Shown here piece after piece: positions 49,352 through 61,706 of a stretch of DNA of 64,000 nucleotides. Made by a program: the position numbers and the translations under genes. Every line of letters begins with the position of its first letter. Position 1 is the stretch's first letter. The stretch comes from Rhodocyclaceae bacterium. GTDB lineage: Bacteria > Pseudomonadota > Gammaproteobacteria > Burkholderiales > Rhodocyclaceae. The stretch covers positions 1 to 64,000 of the forward strand of contig JAHDYG010000016.1 of NCBI GenBank assembly GCA_023383815.1, read 5' to 3'. Under the pieces are notes generated by a model. That model saw nothing but the letters and a program-made list of their open reading frames with translations. It had not been told where the DNA came from and ran no database searches.

Positions 49352-49711
49352 TCAGGCGGCCAGCCTTGCACGCGCCTGGTCGGCGAGTGCGGCAAAGGCC
49401 GGCTTGTCGAACACGGCCAGATCGGCGAGCACCTTCCGATCGACTTCGATCGCGGCCTTCTTAAGACCATTCATGAAGGTGCTGTAGGTCAGACCGACTT
49501 CACGGGCAGCAGCGTTGATCCGCGCAATCCACAACGAACGGAACTGGCGCTTGCGCTGACGGCGGTCGCGGTAGGCATACTGCCCCGCCTTCATCACCGC
49601 CTGTTTGGCGATGCGATATACGTTCTTGCGACGGCCGCGGTACCCCTTGGCCTGGTCGAGGACTTTCTTGTGACGGGCGCGTGCCGTTACACCACGTTTG
49701 ACTCTGGGCAT
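49352..49711 (-). CDS. rplT: 50S ribosomal protein L20
   Basis: 119 residues, the standard length. N-terminal basic extension [20 protein letters not shown] and the globular part with [17 protein letters not shown] are conserved. L20 binds 23S rRNA early in assembly and in enteric bacteria represses the rpmI-rplT message. It follows rpmI by 12 bp. Confidence 0.98.
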   Translation of the reverse strand: MPRVKRGVTARARHKKVLDQAKGYRGRRKNVYRIAKQAVMKAGQYAYRDRRQRKRQFRSLWIARINAAAREVGLTYSTFMNGLKKAAIEVDRKVLADLAVFDKPAFAALADQARARLAA

Positions 49712-49723
49712 GGCGGTCTCCTA

Positions 49724-49921
49724 TCAGGCGTACGGAAGCATTGCGCGAATCAGCTTCTGATCCGCCGCATGGACTTCGGTCATGCCGCGCAACTGGCGCT
49801 TGACCTTGGTCGTCTTCTTGGTAAGGATGTGGCGCTTGAACGCCTGGGACCGCTTGATCCCCCCGCTGGCGCGGACCTTGAACCGCTTTGCGGCTCCGCT
49901 CTTGGTCTTCATCTTTGGCAT
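49724..49921 (-). CDS. rpmI: 50S ribosomal protein L35
   Basis: 65 residues from ATG 49921 ([16 protein letters not shown]), the universal L35 start; the frame is open 17 codons further but these are not conserved. The rest reads like L35 ([18 protein letters not shown]). It lies 147 bp after infC, behind a structured leader. Confidence 0.97.
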   Translation of the reverse strand: MPKMKTKSGAAKRFKVRASGGIKRSQAFKRHILTKKTTKVKRQLRGMTEVHAADQKLIRAMLPYA

Positions 49922-49953
49922 AGCCAACTCCTGTTCATGCATGCTGCCAGGTA

Positions 49954-50049
49954 GATCCGCCTCGCGGATCATTTGCTTGACCTGACATCACTTGTATCCC
50001 GGTGAGCCTTGCAGACCGCTCACCGTTCCTTGCCCCGGTTCTTTCCGGG
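49954..50049 (-). promoter_or_regulatory. Structured leader between infC and rpmI (possible L20 operator)
   Basis: Three hairpins lie in the 147 bp gap: GATCCG-5 nt-CGGATC (49954-49970), CGGTGAG-12 nt-CTCACCG (50000-50025) and CCCGG-6 nt-CCGGG (50034-50049). In E. coli an RNA structure in this gap is bound by L20 to repress rpmI-rplT. The pairings are seen; the function is inferred from position. Confidence 0.4.
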
Positions 50050-50068
50050 TGCAATCCCTGGATCACGC

Positions 50069-50590
50069 TCAGCGCGGTTTGCGCGGCGCAATCACCATGA
50101 CCATCTGACGCCCTTCCATCTTGGGCATCTGCTCCACCAGTGCAATCTCTTCCAGATCGGTCCGGATGCGCTCCAGCTGGCGCATGCCGATCTCCTGATG
50201 TGCCATCTCCCGACCGCGAAATCGCAAGGTCACCTTCGCCTTGTCGCCCTCGCCGAGAAAGCGCTTCAGATTACGCAGCTTGATCTGGTAATCATTCTCG
50301 TCAGTACCCGGGCGCAGCTTCACTTCCTTGACCTGAACCTGCTTCTGCTTCAGGCGCGCCTCGTGAGCCTTCTTCTGCTCCTGGTACTTGAACTTTCCGA
50401 AGTCCATGACCTTGCAGACCGGCGGCTGCGCCATCGGCGCAATCTCGACCAGGTCCAGCCCGGCTTCTTCGGCAATGTTCATTGCCCGACTCAACGATAC
50501 GATTCCGAGTTGTTCCCCGTCATCACCTACCAGCCGGACTTCAGGCGCGTTGATCTCGTCATTGACGCGCTGCTTCTTCTCTTGAGCGAT
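50069..50590 (-). CDS. infC: Translation initiation factor IF-3 with a non-canonical ATC start codon
   Basis: 173 residues. The frame has no ATG, GTG or TTG at the right place: read back from the first TTG (50494) it continues through [14 protein letters not shown] and INAPEVRLV to [11 protein letters not shown], all conserved IF3 sequence, and reaches a stop at 50594-50596 after only an ATC (50588-50590). GGAG lies 9 bp before this ATC. AUU/AUC-type starts on infC are known to allow autoregulation by IF3. Motifs: [29 protein letters not shown]. It follows thrS by 26 bp. Confidence 0.93.
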   Translation of the reverse strand: MAQEKKQRVNDEINAPEVRLVGDDGEQLGIVSLSRAMNIAEEAGLDLVEIAPMAQPPVCKVMDFGKFKYQEQKKAHEARLKQKQVQVKEVKLRPGTDENDYQIKLRNLKRFLGEGDKAKVTLRFRGREMAHQEIGMRQLERIRTDLEEIALVEQMPKMEGRQMVMVIAPRKPR

Positions 50591-50616
50591 GGTTCAGTTC
50601 TCCACAAAAACCAAAA

Positions 50617-52536
50617 TCAGACCGAACCGGCCTTCGCCTCGATCTCGAGACGCCAGCGTTCGATCAGCGAATCTAGGGACATTTGGCCAAGATCCTGGCC
50701 ACCCCGCGCACGCACGGAAACAAGCCCAGCCTGTTTTTCCTTCTCGCCCGTGACGATCTGGTACGGCAGCTTGTGCACACTGTGCTCGCGGATTTTATAG
50801 TTAATCTTTTCGTTGCGCAAATCCGCCTCGACCCGGAATCCGGCCTTCTTCAGCCGATCCGCCACGTCCTGCGCATAGTCGGCCTGCCCTTCTGAGATGT
50901 TGATCACGACAGCGTGCACCGGTGCAAGCCACATCGGCATTGCACCGGCATAATGCTCGATCAGGATTCCTGTAAACCGCTCAAGCGAGCCGAAGAGCGC
51001 CCGGTGGAGCATGACCGGTCGTTTGCGCGTGTTGTCTTCTGCCACGTAGGTAATGTCGAAGCGCTCGGGCAGGTTCATGTCCACCTGCAGTGTGCCGCAC
51101 TGCCAGTCGCGTCCGATCGTGTCGCGCAGGACGAATTCGAGCTTCGGCCCGTAGAACGCCCCTTCACCTGGAAACAGCTCATAGGCCATCCCCATTGAAT
51201 CGAGCGCACCCGCAAGCGCCCCTTCGAGCCGATCCCAGGTCTCATCGCTGCCGATCCGGTTATCGGGCCGGGTTGAAAGCTTGATCCGGACCTTGTCGAA
51301 ACCGAAGTCGCGATAGATGTCGAGGATCAACGCGACGACATCCTTGCACTCCTGCTCCATCTGCGCTTCGGTGCAGAAGACATGTGCGTCGTCCTGCGTG
51401 AAATGGCGCACCCGCAGCAAGCCGTGCAGGGCTCCGGATGGCTCGTAGCGATGCACCTTGCCGAACTCTGCCATGCGCAGCGGAAGATCGCGGTAGCTCT
51501 TGAGCCCCTGCGCAAACATCGAGACGGCCCCGGGACAGTTCATCGGTTTGAGCGCGAACACCCGCTCGTCCTCGGTCTGTGTCGTGAACATGTTCTGGCG
51601 ATAGTTCTGCCAGTGGCCGGAAATCTCCCACAGAGAGCGGTCCATGACATCGGGCGTATTCACCTCGACGTAACCCGCCTCGTCCTGACGCATCCTCATG
51701 TACTGGATCAGTGCCTGGAACAGGGTCCAGCCCTTGGGGTGCCAGAACACCGCACCGGGTGCGTGCTCCTCGAAATGAAAGAATCCGAGTTGCTGACCGA
51801 GCTTGCGATGATCACGCTTCTCAGCCTCTTCGAGCATGTGCAGGTAGGCGGCCAGATCCTCCTTGCGGGCCCAGGCGGTGCCATAGATGCGCTGCAGCAT
51901 CTCGTTCTTCGAATCGCCCCGCCAGTAAGCTCCCGCCACCTTGGTGAGCTTGAAGACCCGGAGCCGACCGGTCGATGGCACATGCGGACCACGACACAGA
52001 TCGATGAAATCGCCCTGGCGATAGAGGGACACGTCCTCAGCCTGGGGAATCGAAGCAATGATCTCTGCCTTGTAGTGCTCCCCCTGCGACTTGAAGAACT
52101 CGACCGCCTCCGAGCGCGACCAGACTTCCCGGGAAACAGGAATCTCGGCACGCGCCAGTTCGGCCATCCGACCCTCGATCGCCTCCAGATCCTCGGGAGT
52201 GAACGGTCGCTTGTAGGCGAAATCGTAGTAGAAGCCATTCTCGATCACCGGGCCGATCGTGACCTGCGCCTCCGGAAAGAGCGCCTTCACCGCATGCGCC
52301 AGCAGATGCGCCGTCGAATGGCGAAGGATCTCCAGCCCTTCGTCCGTCTTGTCGGTCACGATCGCGAGCACGGCATCGTTCTCGATCCGATGCGACAGAT
52401 CCACGAGACGCCCGTCGACCTTGCCGGCAAGGGCTGCCTTGGCCAGACCAGCACCGATCGAGGCTGCGACCTCCAGCACACTTACGGAATGCTCGAATTC
52501 ACGAATGGAACCGTCAGGGAGAGTGATGTTTGGCAT
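50617..52536 (-). CDS. thrS: Threonyl-tRNA synthetase
   Basis: 639 residues, standard. TGS domain at the N-terminus ([20 protein letters not shown]), editing domain with [16 protein letters not shown], class II catalytic core ([22 protein letters not shown] in part; motif 2 [14 protein letters not shown]) and the C-terminal anticodon-binding domain ([17 protein letters not shown]). First gene of thrS-infC-rpmI-rplT-pheS-pheT-ihfA-merR; a terminator and tRNA-Val lie upstream. Confidence 0.97.
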   Translation of the reverse strand: MPNITLPDGSIREFEHSVSVLEVAASIGAGLAKAALAGKVDGRLVDLSHRIENDAVLAIVTDKTDEGLEILRHSTAHLLAHAVKALFPEAQVTIGPVIENGFYYDFAYKRPFTPEDLEAIEGRMAELARAEIPVSREVWSRSEAVEFFKSQGEHYKAEIIASIPQAEDVSLYRQGDFIDLCRGPHVPSTGRLRVFKLTKVAGAYWRGDSKNEMLQRIYGTAWARKEDLAAYLHMLEEAEKRDHRKLGQQLGFFHFEEHAPGAVFWHPKGWTLFQALIQYMRMRQDEAGYVEVNTPDVMDRSLWEISGHWQNYRQNMFTTQTEDERVFALKPMNCPGAVSMFAQGLKSYRDLPLRMAEFGKVHRYEPSGALHGLLRVRHFTQDDAHVFCTEAQMEQECKDVVALILDIYRDFGFDKVRIKLSTRPDNRIGSDETWDRLEGALAGALDSMGMAYELFPGEGAFYGPKLEFVLRDTIGRDWQCGTLQVDMNLPERFDITYVAEDNTRKRPVMLHRALFGSLERFTGILIEHYAGAMPMWLAPVHAVVINISEGQADYAQDVADRLKKAGFRVEADLRNEKINYKIREHSVHKLPYQIVTGEKEKQAGLVSVRARGGQDLGQMSLDSLIERWRLEIEAKAGSV

Positions 52537-52610
52537 GGGTCGAATCTCGGAATCTGGAAAGCGTCGGGCCGAAGCCTAGTCGATACAAACGTAGCGGATG
52601 TGCGGGCGAA

Positions 52611-52639
52611 AAAAAAGTGCGGCCGAGCCGCACTTTTTT
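52611..52639. terminator. Bidirectional-type terminator between tRNA-Val and thrS
   Basis: AAAAAAGTGCGGC-CGA-GCCGCACTTTTTT: a 13 bp perfect stem with a 3-nt loop, A-run on one side and T-run on the other, so it can act on either strand. On the minus strand it ends the tRNA-Val transcript 80 bp after the tRNA. Confidence 0.92.
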
Positions 52640-52718
52640 CTTGGAGTCCACGCACCGCCCGGGAAGTTCAGGTTCTGGCTTCGAGGGTAGTTCGAAACAT
52701 GCGATCGGCTCCGAAAAC

Positions 52719-52795
52719 TGGTAGGCGCGATTGGATTCGAACCAACGACCCCCACCATGTCAAGGTGGTGCTCTAACCAACTGAGCTACGCGCCT
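52719..52795 (-). tRNA. tRNA-Val (anticodon GAC)
   Basis: 77 nt including encoded CCA at 52719-52721. Acceptor AGGCGCG pairs with CGCGCCT; D-arm GCTCAGTTGGTTAGAGC; anticodon stem CCACC/GGTGG with loop TTGACAT (GAC); T-arm with GTTCGAATC. Confidence 0.98.
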
Positions 52796-52809
52796 GCTAA
52801 GAGCCGCGG

Positions 52810-52837
52810 ATTATACAGACGGCTCACATGCTGTCAA
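52810..52837 (-). promoter_or_regulatory. Full-consensus sigma70 promoter of tRNA-Val
   Basis: On the minus strand -35 TTGACA (52832-52837), 16 bp spacer, -10 TATAAT (52810-52815). Both hexamers are perfect. The start falls about 8 bases before the tRNA. Confidence 0.88.
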
Positions 52838-52902
52838 ACAGTTTTGCGCACCGCGACACCCACCGGCAGCCATTCCCCTTTCCCCGGCGCCCCCCAGAGG
52901 AA

Positions 52903-53547
52903 TCACGAAACAGCACCTGGATCCTCGTGAGCCTGTCGCGTCGACAACCCGTCGATCAGCAGCGTGACCGAACGCTGGCTGATCTCGTCGAGATCCTCGG
53001 GATGAACGTAGATGCCATCGATCATGAAGCGGCACAATCCGTGCAACGTCGCCCAGCTGACCTGCCCGAGACGCCGCTGCACGTCGGCATCGCGCTCGCC
53101 CAGCAATGCCAGGGCGGACGAGATACGCTCGCAATATTGCCGGAACGCGCTGTAGGCAACCGCCTTCAGGGATTCGCTCGGGCGACCGCCCTTCCAGATC
53201 GCACGACCGAACATCAGCTCATAGCGCTCGACATTGTCCGCTGCGAACCGGATATAGGCGCGAACGAAACCACGCAGCCAGATCTCGAGGTCCGCAAGCG
53301 CCGATTCTTCGCTGCGGTCAAGCAACTCGGCAAGTTCCTCGAACCCCTGCTCCGCAACTGCACAGAGGAGGTCGTTCTTGTCCCTGAAGTGATGATAGAG
53401 CGCACTGCGTGAAACCCCAGCCCGGTCGGACAGGCTGCGCAACGAAAGCGCATCGATGCCGGACTCCCGGATCAGGGCTGCGGCCTCGCGCAACAAGGCG
53501 GAACGAAGATCCCCATGGTGGTAGCGCACGCGCCCGGGTACCGACAT
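52903..53547 (-). CDS. TetR-family transcriptional regulator
   Basis: 214 residues from ATG 53547 (GGAGG 4 bp upstream). The N-terminal helix-turn-helix reads IDALSLRSLSDRAGVSRSALYHHFRDKNDLL (key part: AGVSRSALYHHFRDK). The C-terminal ligand/dimer domain is all helical, with no recognised ligand type. It is divergent from a dienoyl-CoA isomerase/reductase pair across 76 bp that hold two operator-like sites, so it probably represses both itself and that pair, relieved by an acyl-CoA. Confidence 0.88.
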   Translation of the reverse strand: MSVPGRVRYHHGDLRSALLREAAALIRESGIDALSLRSLSDRAGVSRSALYHHFRDKNDLLCAVAEQGFEELAELLDRSEESALADLEIWLRGFVRAYIRFAADNVERYELMFGRAIWKGGRPSESLKAVAYSAFRQYCERISSALALLGERDADVQRRLGQVSWATLHGLCRFMIDGIYVHPEDLDEISQRSVTLLIDGLSTRQAHEDPGAVS

Positions 53548-53556
53548 GGATCCTCC

Positions 53557-53609
53557 AATCTTGACAGTGTTCAAACAAAAGGATAGCTTATCTTAACACT
53601 GTTCAGATA
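53557..53609. promoter_or_regulatory. Tandem TetR operator candidates between the divergent genes
   Basis: Site 1 at 53589-53609: arms TATCTTAACA and TGTTCAGATA around a central C, 9 of 10 positions symmetric. Site 2 at 53557-53577: a direct copy matching site 1 at 16 of 21 positions, itself less symmetric. The centres are 32 bp apart, close to three helical turns. Site 2 contains a TTGACA that could be the -35 of the plus-strand genes. Confidence 0.65.
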
Positions 53610-53623
53610 GGAGCACGCCGTCC

Positions 53624-56523
<2,900 letters not shown>

Positions 56524-56609
56524 TGAAATTCGATCGGTCCCGGGTCTCAGACCGCCGCAGACCTGCGACACACGGTAAACTGCGCGTTCCAAATTGAGGA
56601 TGGCGCGCA

Positions 56610-59012
56610 GTGAGCAACCGGATAGGACGCTTCGAGATCAAGTCGGAACTTGGCCGGGGCGCGCAAAGCGTCGTCTATCTCGCGCATGATCCGCAGCTCG
56701 ATCGTGAGGTCGCCCTCAAGACCCTGCCGCTGAGCAGCGGCGATCCGAAGCAGAACGAGGCCCTGCTTTCCGAGGCGCGGATCGTGAGCCGTCTGCGCCA
56801 CCCCGGAATCGTTCCGATCTTCGAAGCGGGCGAGCAGGAAGGCGGGCTCTACCTCGTCTTCGAGTACGTCCCGGGTGAGAATCTGGCAGGCTTCCTGCAC
56901 CGGCGTGGCGCACTGCCGCCAGCCGAAGCGGCAACGATGATGATCCGGATCCTCGCGGCTGTAGGCGCGGCACATGCGGCCGGAGTGATCCACCGCGACC
57001 TCAAGCCAACCAATATCCTGATCGACGAGCGCGGCGAACCGCGCGTGATGGATTTCGGCATCGCCTGTCGCAGCACAGGCGAGAGCACCACCTCCGAAGG
57101 ATTTTCGGGCTCGCCCGCATACATGGCGCCCGAGTACATCCAGGCACGTACGATCAGCATCCGCTCGGACCTCTTCGCAGCAGGCCTGATCCTGATCGAG
57201 ATGCTGACCGGTCGCCGGGTGTTCGCAGATTCCGATCCGAAACGGGTGATCCAGCAGATTGCGCGCGAACCCGTGCGAATCCCGGAAGGGTCAGGCGTCG
57301 ACGATCGTCTGACCAGCATCGCACTGACCGCGACGGCGTTCGAGGCGGCACGCCGGTACGCGAGCGCCGATGATTTCGTGAAGGCGCTGCAGGCCTGGCT
57401 GGAACCCGAGGAGGATACGAGCGGTGCCGGTGGCGGACGTCAGGCGACGATGGATTTCCTGTTGCGGCGCATGCGTCACAAGGGTGACTTCCCTGCGCTT
57501 TCCGAAACAGTCTCGGCGATCAACCGCATCGTCGCCAGCGAAAGTGAGAGCATCAACAAGCTCTCCTCCTTCATCCTCAAGGACATCGCCCTCACGAACA
57601 AGCTGCTGCGGCTCGTCAACTCAAGCTACTTCCGGCGCGCCGGTGGCGGCACGATCAGCACCGTGTCGCGCGCGATCGTCGTACTGGGCTTCGACGCCGT
57701 GCGCAATCTCGCGATCACGGTACTGCTCTTCGAGCACCTGCAGAACAAGACCAACGCCGACCAGTTGAAGGAGGAGTTCCTGCGCGCGAATTTCGCCGGA
57801 TCCATCGCGCGGGAACTGTGCCGGATCCAGAAGCACCGCGACCCGGAGCAGGCCTTTATCTGCTCGGTCTTTCATCATCTGGGACGACTGCTCGCGCAGT
57901 TCTATTTTCCGGAAGAGTGCGATGCCATCCGGCGCGAGCTGCAGCAGAAATCCTGCTCCGAGGACGCCGCAACCCTGCGCGTGCTCGGACTGACGTTCGA
58001 GGAACTGGGTACCGGCGTCGCACACAGCTGGGGCTTCCCGAAACTGATCGTCGACAGCATGACCCAGCTACCCGCTGGCCACGTCCGGAAACCCGGCACA
58101 CCCGAGGAAAGACTGCGGCAGATCGCCGGCTTCTCGGCGGAGCTGGGCGCGATCCTGGCCAACTCGAGCGCCGAGGAGCGCGCCTCAGCGATGCGTCCGC
58201 TGCGAAAGCGCTTCGAAGAGGCGATCCACCTGTCCGATCAGGATCTCAAGGGTTTGGTCGAAGGCGCGATCGCCGGCATCACCGAGTATGCACGGGTGGT
58301 CCGCATCAACCTGGGCCAGACTCAACTCGGACGTCATCTGCGCACCCCCAATGAGCCTCTCCACGAAGCAAAGGGCGCCACGACCTCCCGCGATTCCGCG
58401 GGAAGCAGTGACGGCATGGTTGGCACGGTCCTCGAACCGCATGAAGCCCTGCCGCTCGACGCCGCAGCAACGGATGACCGGGGCGGAATCAAGGCGGAGG
58501 ACGCTCAGGCCGCCCTGGCGGCAGGCATCCAGGACATCAGCAACACGATGGTCGAGGGGTTCAAGCTCAACGACATCCTGCGCATCATCCTCGAAACCAT
58601 GTACCGCGCGATGGGTTTCCGGCGTGTGATGCTGTGCATCAAGGACGCCCGTGGAAACGCGATGCAGGGACGCTTCGGGCTGGGTCCGGACGTCAATGAG
58701 CTGGCACGCCGCTTCCGGTTCTCGTTGCAATTTGCGCCCGACGTGTTTCACGCGGCAATGAAGAACGGGGTCGACATCCTGATCTCCGATGTCGATGATC
58801 CCAAGATCGGCACCCGGATTCCGGAGTGGTTCCGCAATACAGTCAGTTCGAAGACCTTCGTGATCTTCCCGCTGAACATCAAGAACAATCCGGTCGCGAT
58901 GATCTATGCCGACAAGGAGCACGCAGGGGAAATCGTGATTTCGGACAAGGAGCTTTCGCTCTTGCGCACACTGCGCAACCAGGCAGTCCTCGCCATCAAG
59001 CAAGGCTCATGA
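56610..59012 (+). CDS. Ser/Thr protein kinase fused to HDOD and GAF domains
   Basis: 800 residues, GTG start. Kinase domain 8-265: P-loop ELGRGAQSVVY, Lys37 (VALKTLP), Glu55, catalytic HRD at 128-130 (IHRDLKPTNIL) and DFG at 148-150, all key residues kept. HDOD domain about 285-480 (LSSFILKDIALTNKLLRLVNSSYF region), a linker about 555-640, and a GAF domain about 640-795 (GFKLNDILRIILETMYRAM, then FPLNIKNNPVAMIYADKEH). Cytoplasmic, no membrane helix. It converges with a response regulator/GGDEF gene. HDOD and GAF suggest input from a second messenger; target unknown. Confidence 0.9.
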   Translation: MSNRIGRFEIKSELGRGAQSVVYLAHDPQLDREVALKTLPLSSGDPKQNEALLSEARIVSRLRHPGIVPIFEAGEQEGGLYLVFEYVPGENLAGFLHRRGALPPAEAATMMIRILAAVGAAHAAGVIHRDLKPTNILIDERGEPRVMDFGIACRSTGESTTSEGFSGSPAYMAPEYIQARTISIRSDLFAAGLILIEMLTGRRVFADSDPKRVIQQIAREPVRIPEGSGVDDRLTSIALTATAFEAARRYASADDFVKALQAWLEPEEDTSGAGGGRQATMDFLLRRMRHKGDFPALSETVSAINRIVASESESINKLSSFILKDIALTNKLLRLVNSSYFRRAGGGTISTVSRAIVVLGFDAVRNLAITVLLFEHLQNKTNADQLKEEFLRANFAGSIARELCRIQKHRDPEQAFICSVFHHLGRLLAQFYFPEECDAIRRELQQKSCSEDAATLRVLGLTFEELGTGVAHSWGFPKLIVDSMTQLPAGHVRKPGTPEERLRQIAGFSAELGAILANSSAEERASAMRPLRKRFEEAIHLSDQDLKGLVEGAIAGITEYARVVRINLGQTQLGRHLRTPNEPLHEAKGATTSRDSAGSSDGMVGTVLEPHEALPLDAAATDDRGGIKAEDAQAALAAGIQDISNTMVEGFKLNDILRIILETMYRAMGFRRVMLCIKDARGNAMQGRFGLGPDVNELARRFRFSLQFAPDVFHAAMKNGVDILISDVDDPKIGTRIPEWFRNTVSSKTFVIFPLNIKNNPVAMIYADKEHAGEIVISDKELSLLRTLRNQAVLAIKQGS

Positions 59013-59051
59013 TCTGGACCCGACAGGCGGCCGATCGGCTTGTGACCCCGA

Positions 59052-60662
59052 TCAGCCAACCGCGTGCTCGACCCTGTTGCGCCCGAGGCGCTTCGCATGA
59101 AGCAACGCGCTGTCCGCAGCTTCCGTGAGCCCCGCTGCAGCATCGATTTCGGGATACACGGAAATCCCGGCGCTGAAGGTCGCATACAAGGCACCCCCTG
59201 GATGCGCGTGCGGCAACGCGGCGAAATCAGCCCGGATCCGGTCGATCACACTGCGCGCCAGGCCCGGATCGACATCCGGAAGCGCAACGATGAACTCCTC
59301 GCCGCCGTACCGGCCGATCAGGTCGGTCGAGCGCAGACGCGCCTTCAGCAGCCACGCCAGCCCCCGAATCACCTGGTCGCCGACCGGATGTCCGTAGGTA
59401 TCGTTGATCGACTTGAAGTGATCGATGTCGATCATCGCAACCGTGATTGGCCCCATTGCCGGAGCCGTCCCCACCATCGACTTCAGCCGCGCCTTGGCCG
59501 CGGTATGGTTGAGCAGACCGGTCAGACCATCGAGCCGACTCGAACGCTGAGTCTCGCGAAAACGCTCGATCTTCGTCTTGACAACGGCCGCCAGAAGCAC
59601 GGGATTGAACGGCTTGATCAGGAACTGGTCGCCCCCCAGACGCAGCGCCTCGACCTGCATGCCGATGTCGGATTCACCCGACAGATAGACGATCGGGATC
59701 GACTGATAGGCTGACATCTGCCGCAACACCCGCGTCGCCTCGACTCCATTGAAGCGAGGCATGTACATGTCCATCAGAATCAGGTCTGGACGATAGTTCT
59801 CGAGTACCTCGAGCAGGGAGCCGGGATCACCGATCGCCCGACTGTCGATCCCGTGTTCGGCCAAGGTGCGCTGGATCAGCGCCACCGCGACCCGGGAATC
59901 CTCGACGAGCAGGACCTTGTGCTTCTCCTGCTCATGCGTTTGCACGAGATCCAGGATGCGGTTGAGCACCATCGACGGCTGCTCTTCCGATGGAATCGCG
60001 ACATCAATGCCGGCCCGCATCAGGGCCACGATCGGATCGATGACCGACTCCACCCCCAGATAGAAGAGCTGACTGGCCGGGCAGGCCTCGCGAAAACCCT
60101 CGATGCGGGACAGTTCGTGTCCCTGTGCGGAAGCACGGGCCGGAACGAACAGCACCGCAAGAGGCGCATCGGCCTGAGGAGGCTTGCAGGTCCAGGTCAT
60201 CACGAACACCTGGAAACCGAAGAACTGCAGCTGACGGGAGAGCCCATCACTCAGCTCGCGCCGATCCGCGGAGGTTACGATCCAGACCGACCGAGGCTTG
60301 ACCCAGTCGATCTCGTGGCTGACCGTCGAACGCTCTTCGGTACGGCGAGCCGGTACCGGCGCACGCGAGGTCGCGACCGAGCCGAGCAGGGTATCGAGCT
60401 GGCGCTGCAGCGAAAGGATGTCCTGCTGTGCCAGCGGATGGCCGGACTGATCTCCCAGCCGTGCCAGCGCAGCATTCTCCAGGCCCTCGCAGAGCCTCAC
60501 CAGGCCAGGCAGGCGCAGGCGGTTGAAATGCTCCGCAAGGCTGTTGATCGCAACCGCGAACTCGATGAACTGTTCGAACCGTCCCTCGGCAACGTAGCGC
60601 TCCCACCGGGTGCGCAGGACGTAGACGCGATCCTCGACTGAACTGAGCGGCAAGCTGGACAT
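59052..60662 (-). CDS. Response regulator with diguanylate cyclase (GGDEF) output and pseudo-receiver
   Basis: 536 residues. N-terminal helical domain (1-95), Hpt-like but with Asn40 at the place of the phospho-His. A degenerate receiver-like domain follows (about 124-240). The true receiver (248-365) has phospho-Asp298 (LILMD), Lys350 and Ser/Thr switch residues. The GGDEF domain (375-536) has active site GGEEF (453-457) and an I-site RSTD (444-447) five residues before it, so cyclic-di-GMP synthesis with product inhibition is expected. Convergent with the kinase-HDOD-GAF gene, 39 bp between stops. Confidence 0.92.
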   Translation of the reverse strand: MSSLPLSSVEDRVYVLRTRWERYVAEGRFEQFIEFAVAINSLAEHFNRLRLPGLVRLCEGLENAALARLGDQSGHPLAQQDILSLQRQLDTLLGSVATSRAPVPARRTEERSTVSHEIDWVKPRSVWIVTSADRRELSDGLSRQLQFFGFQVFVMTWTCKPPQADAPLAVLFVPARASAQGHELSRIEGFREACPASQLFYLGVESVIDPIVALMRAGIDVAIPSEEQPSMVLNRILDLVQTHEQEKHKVLLVEDSRVAVALIQRTLAEHGIDSRAIGDPGSLLEVLENYRPDLILMDMYMPRFNGVEATRVLRQMSAYQSIPIVYLSGESDIGMQVEALRLGGDQFLIKPFNPVLLAAVVKTKIERFRETQRSSRLDGLTGLLNHTAAKARLKSMVGTAPAMGPITVAMIDIDHFKSINDTYGHPVGDQVIRGLAWLLKARLRSTDLIGRYGGEEFIVALPDVDPGLARSVIDRIRADFAALPHAHPGGALYATFSAGISVYPEIDAAAGLTEAADSALLHAKRLGRNRVEHAVG

Positions 60663-60914
60663 GGGGTGGCAACGAAAGGGGATCGGGCATTATGGGCCAA
60701 CCCCACCCTCCGACGCAAGCCATGCATTCAACATTTCGACGCATGCGCTCACGGACGTGTTTGAACCTTGGGATCAAGCGCTTGGGAGCGAACGCGATAC
60801 CCCGCAGTTCACGCAACGATGCCGCAAATCACCGTCCGGAGACAGGGCGTCCGGATACCGCAATGCAGCATGCATTACGGATGGAGCGGTCCAGGTGCTG
60901 CGACCCGGTCACCG
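60663..60914. other. Gap upstream of the GGDEF gene, no gene seen
   Basis: 252 bp. Only short overlapping frames without conserved features. It must hold the promoter of the GGDEF gene on the minus strand, but no clear -35/-10 or sigma54/sigma28 match was found. Confidence 0.4.
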
Positions 60915-61706
60915 TCAGCCAGGCGGCCACGACGCCAGAAACTCCTGCCAGTGGGGTGCGCCTGAGTGTTCGAGCACCTCCCGCACGGCAGCATGCTCGC
61001 GGGCGAGCCCGTGCTCATCCAGTGCGCCACGCATGCGCTGAAACTGCAGATAGACCAGGTAGGTGTTGAGTGCATCCGTCTCGCAGTAGTCCCGGATCTC
61101 CCGGATGCGCCCTTCCTGCCAGGCCTGCCAGACGAGCGACCCATCCATGCCCAGCTTGCCCGGCAAGCCCATCAGCCGGGCGATCTCATCGAGCCGCACC
61201 GCCGCGCGCGGCTGGTAGAGCGCCAGCAGATCCATCAGATCGAGATGCCGGCTATGATAGCGTCCGAGGTAGTTGTTCCACTTGAACTCACGCGAATCGC
61301 CGTAGTCTCCCTCCCCCTGATCCCAGTAGCGGGGCGCCACCACGCGATGGACCAGACCCCGATAGTGGAGGACTGGAAGGTCGAATCCGCCCCCGTTCCA
61401 GGAAACGAGCTGAGGTGTGTAGCGTTCGATGCCGTCAAAAAAGCGCTGAATGATCTGGGCTTCGGAGCAATCCGGCTCGGACAGCGAAAAGACCCGGAAC
61501 TGGGTTGCATCCCTGAGCACGCAGGAAATCGTGACGATTCTCTGCAAATGGTGTGGCAGGAAGTCGGAGCCAGTCGCAGCACGGCGTTGCTGGAAGGCAA
61601 GTTCGGCAGCCTCGAATCCATCGAGCTCACCCCCGAGGTCGTTGAGCAAGCGGATTCCCCCGACATCGGGAATCGTCTCGATGTCGAAGACCAGTACGGG
61701 CGTCAC
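60915..61706 (-). CDS. Predicted 3'-5' exonuclease, DEDDy type (PolB-like)
   Basis: 263 residues from GTG 61706, whose GTGA overlaps the stop of the YdbL gene. RNase H-like exonuclease core: motif I FDIETIPD, motif II WNGGGFDLPVL, motif III YCETDALNTYL with Tyr, i.e. DEDDy. FKWNNYLGRYHSRHLDLMDLL sits between (abbreviated: RYHSRHLDLMD). Substrate unknown; the family is called predicted PolB-like exonuclease. Its operon partners act in the envelope, so the link may be only transcriptional. Confidence 0.88.
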   Translation of the reverse strand: MTPVLVFDIETIPDVGGIRLLNDLGGELDGFEAAELAFQQRRAATGSDFLPHHLQRIVTISCVLRDATQFRVFSLSEPDCSEAQIIQRFFDGIERYTPQLVSWNGGGFDLPVLHYRGLVHRVVAPRYWDQGEGDYGDSREFKWNNYLGRYHSRHLDLMDLLALYQPRAAVRLDEIARLMGLPGKLGMDGSLVWQAWQEGRIREIRDYCETDALNTYLVYLQFQRMRGALDEHGLAREHAAVREVLEHSGAPHWQEFLASWPPG

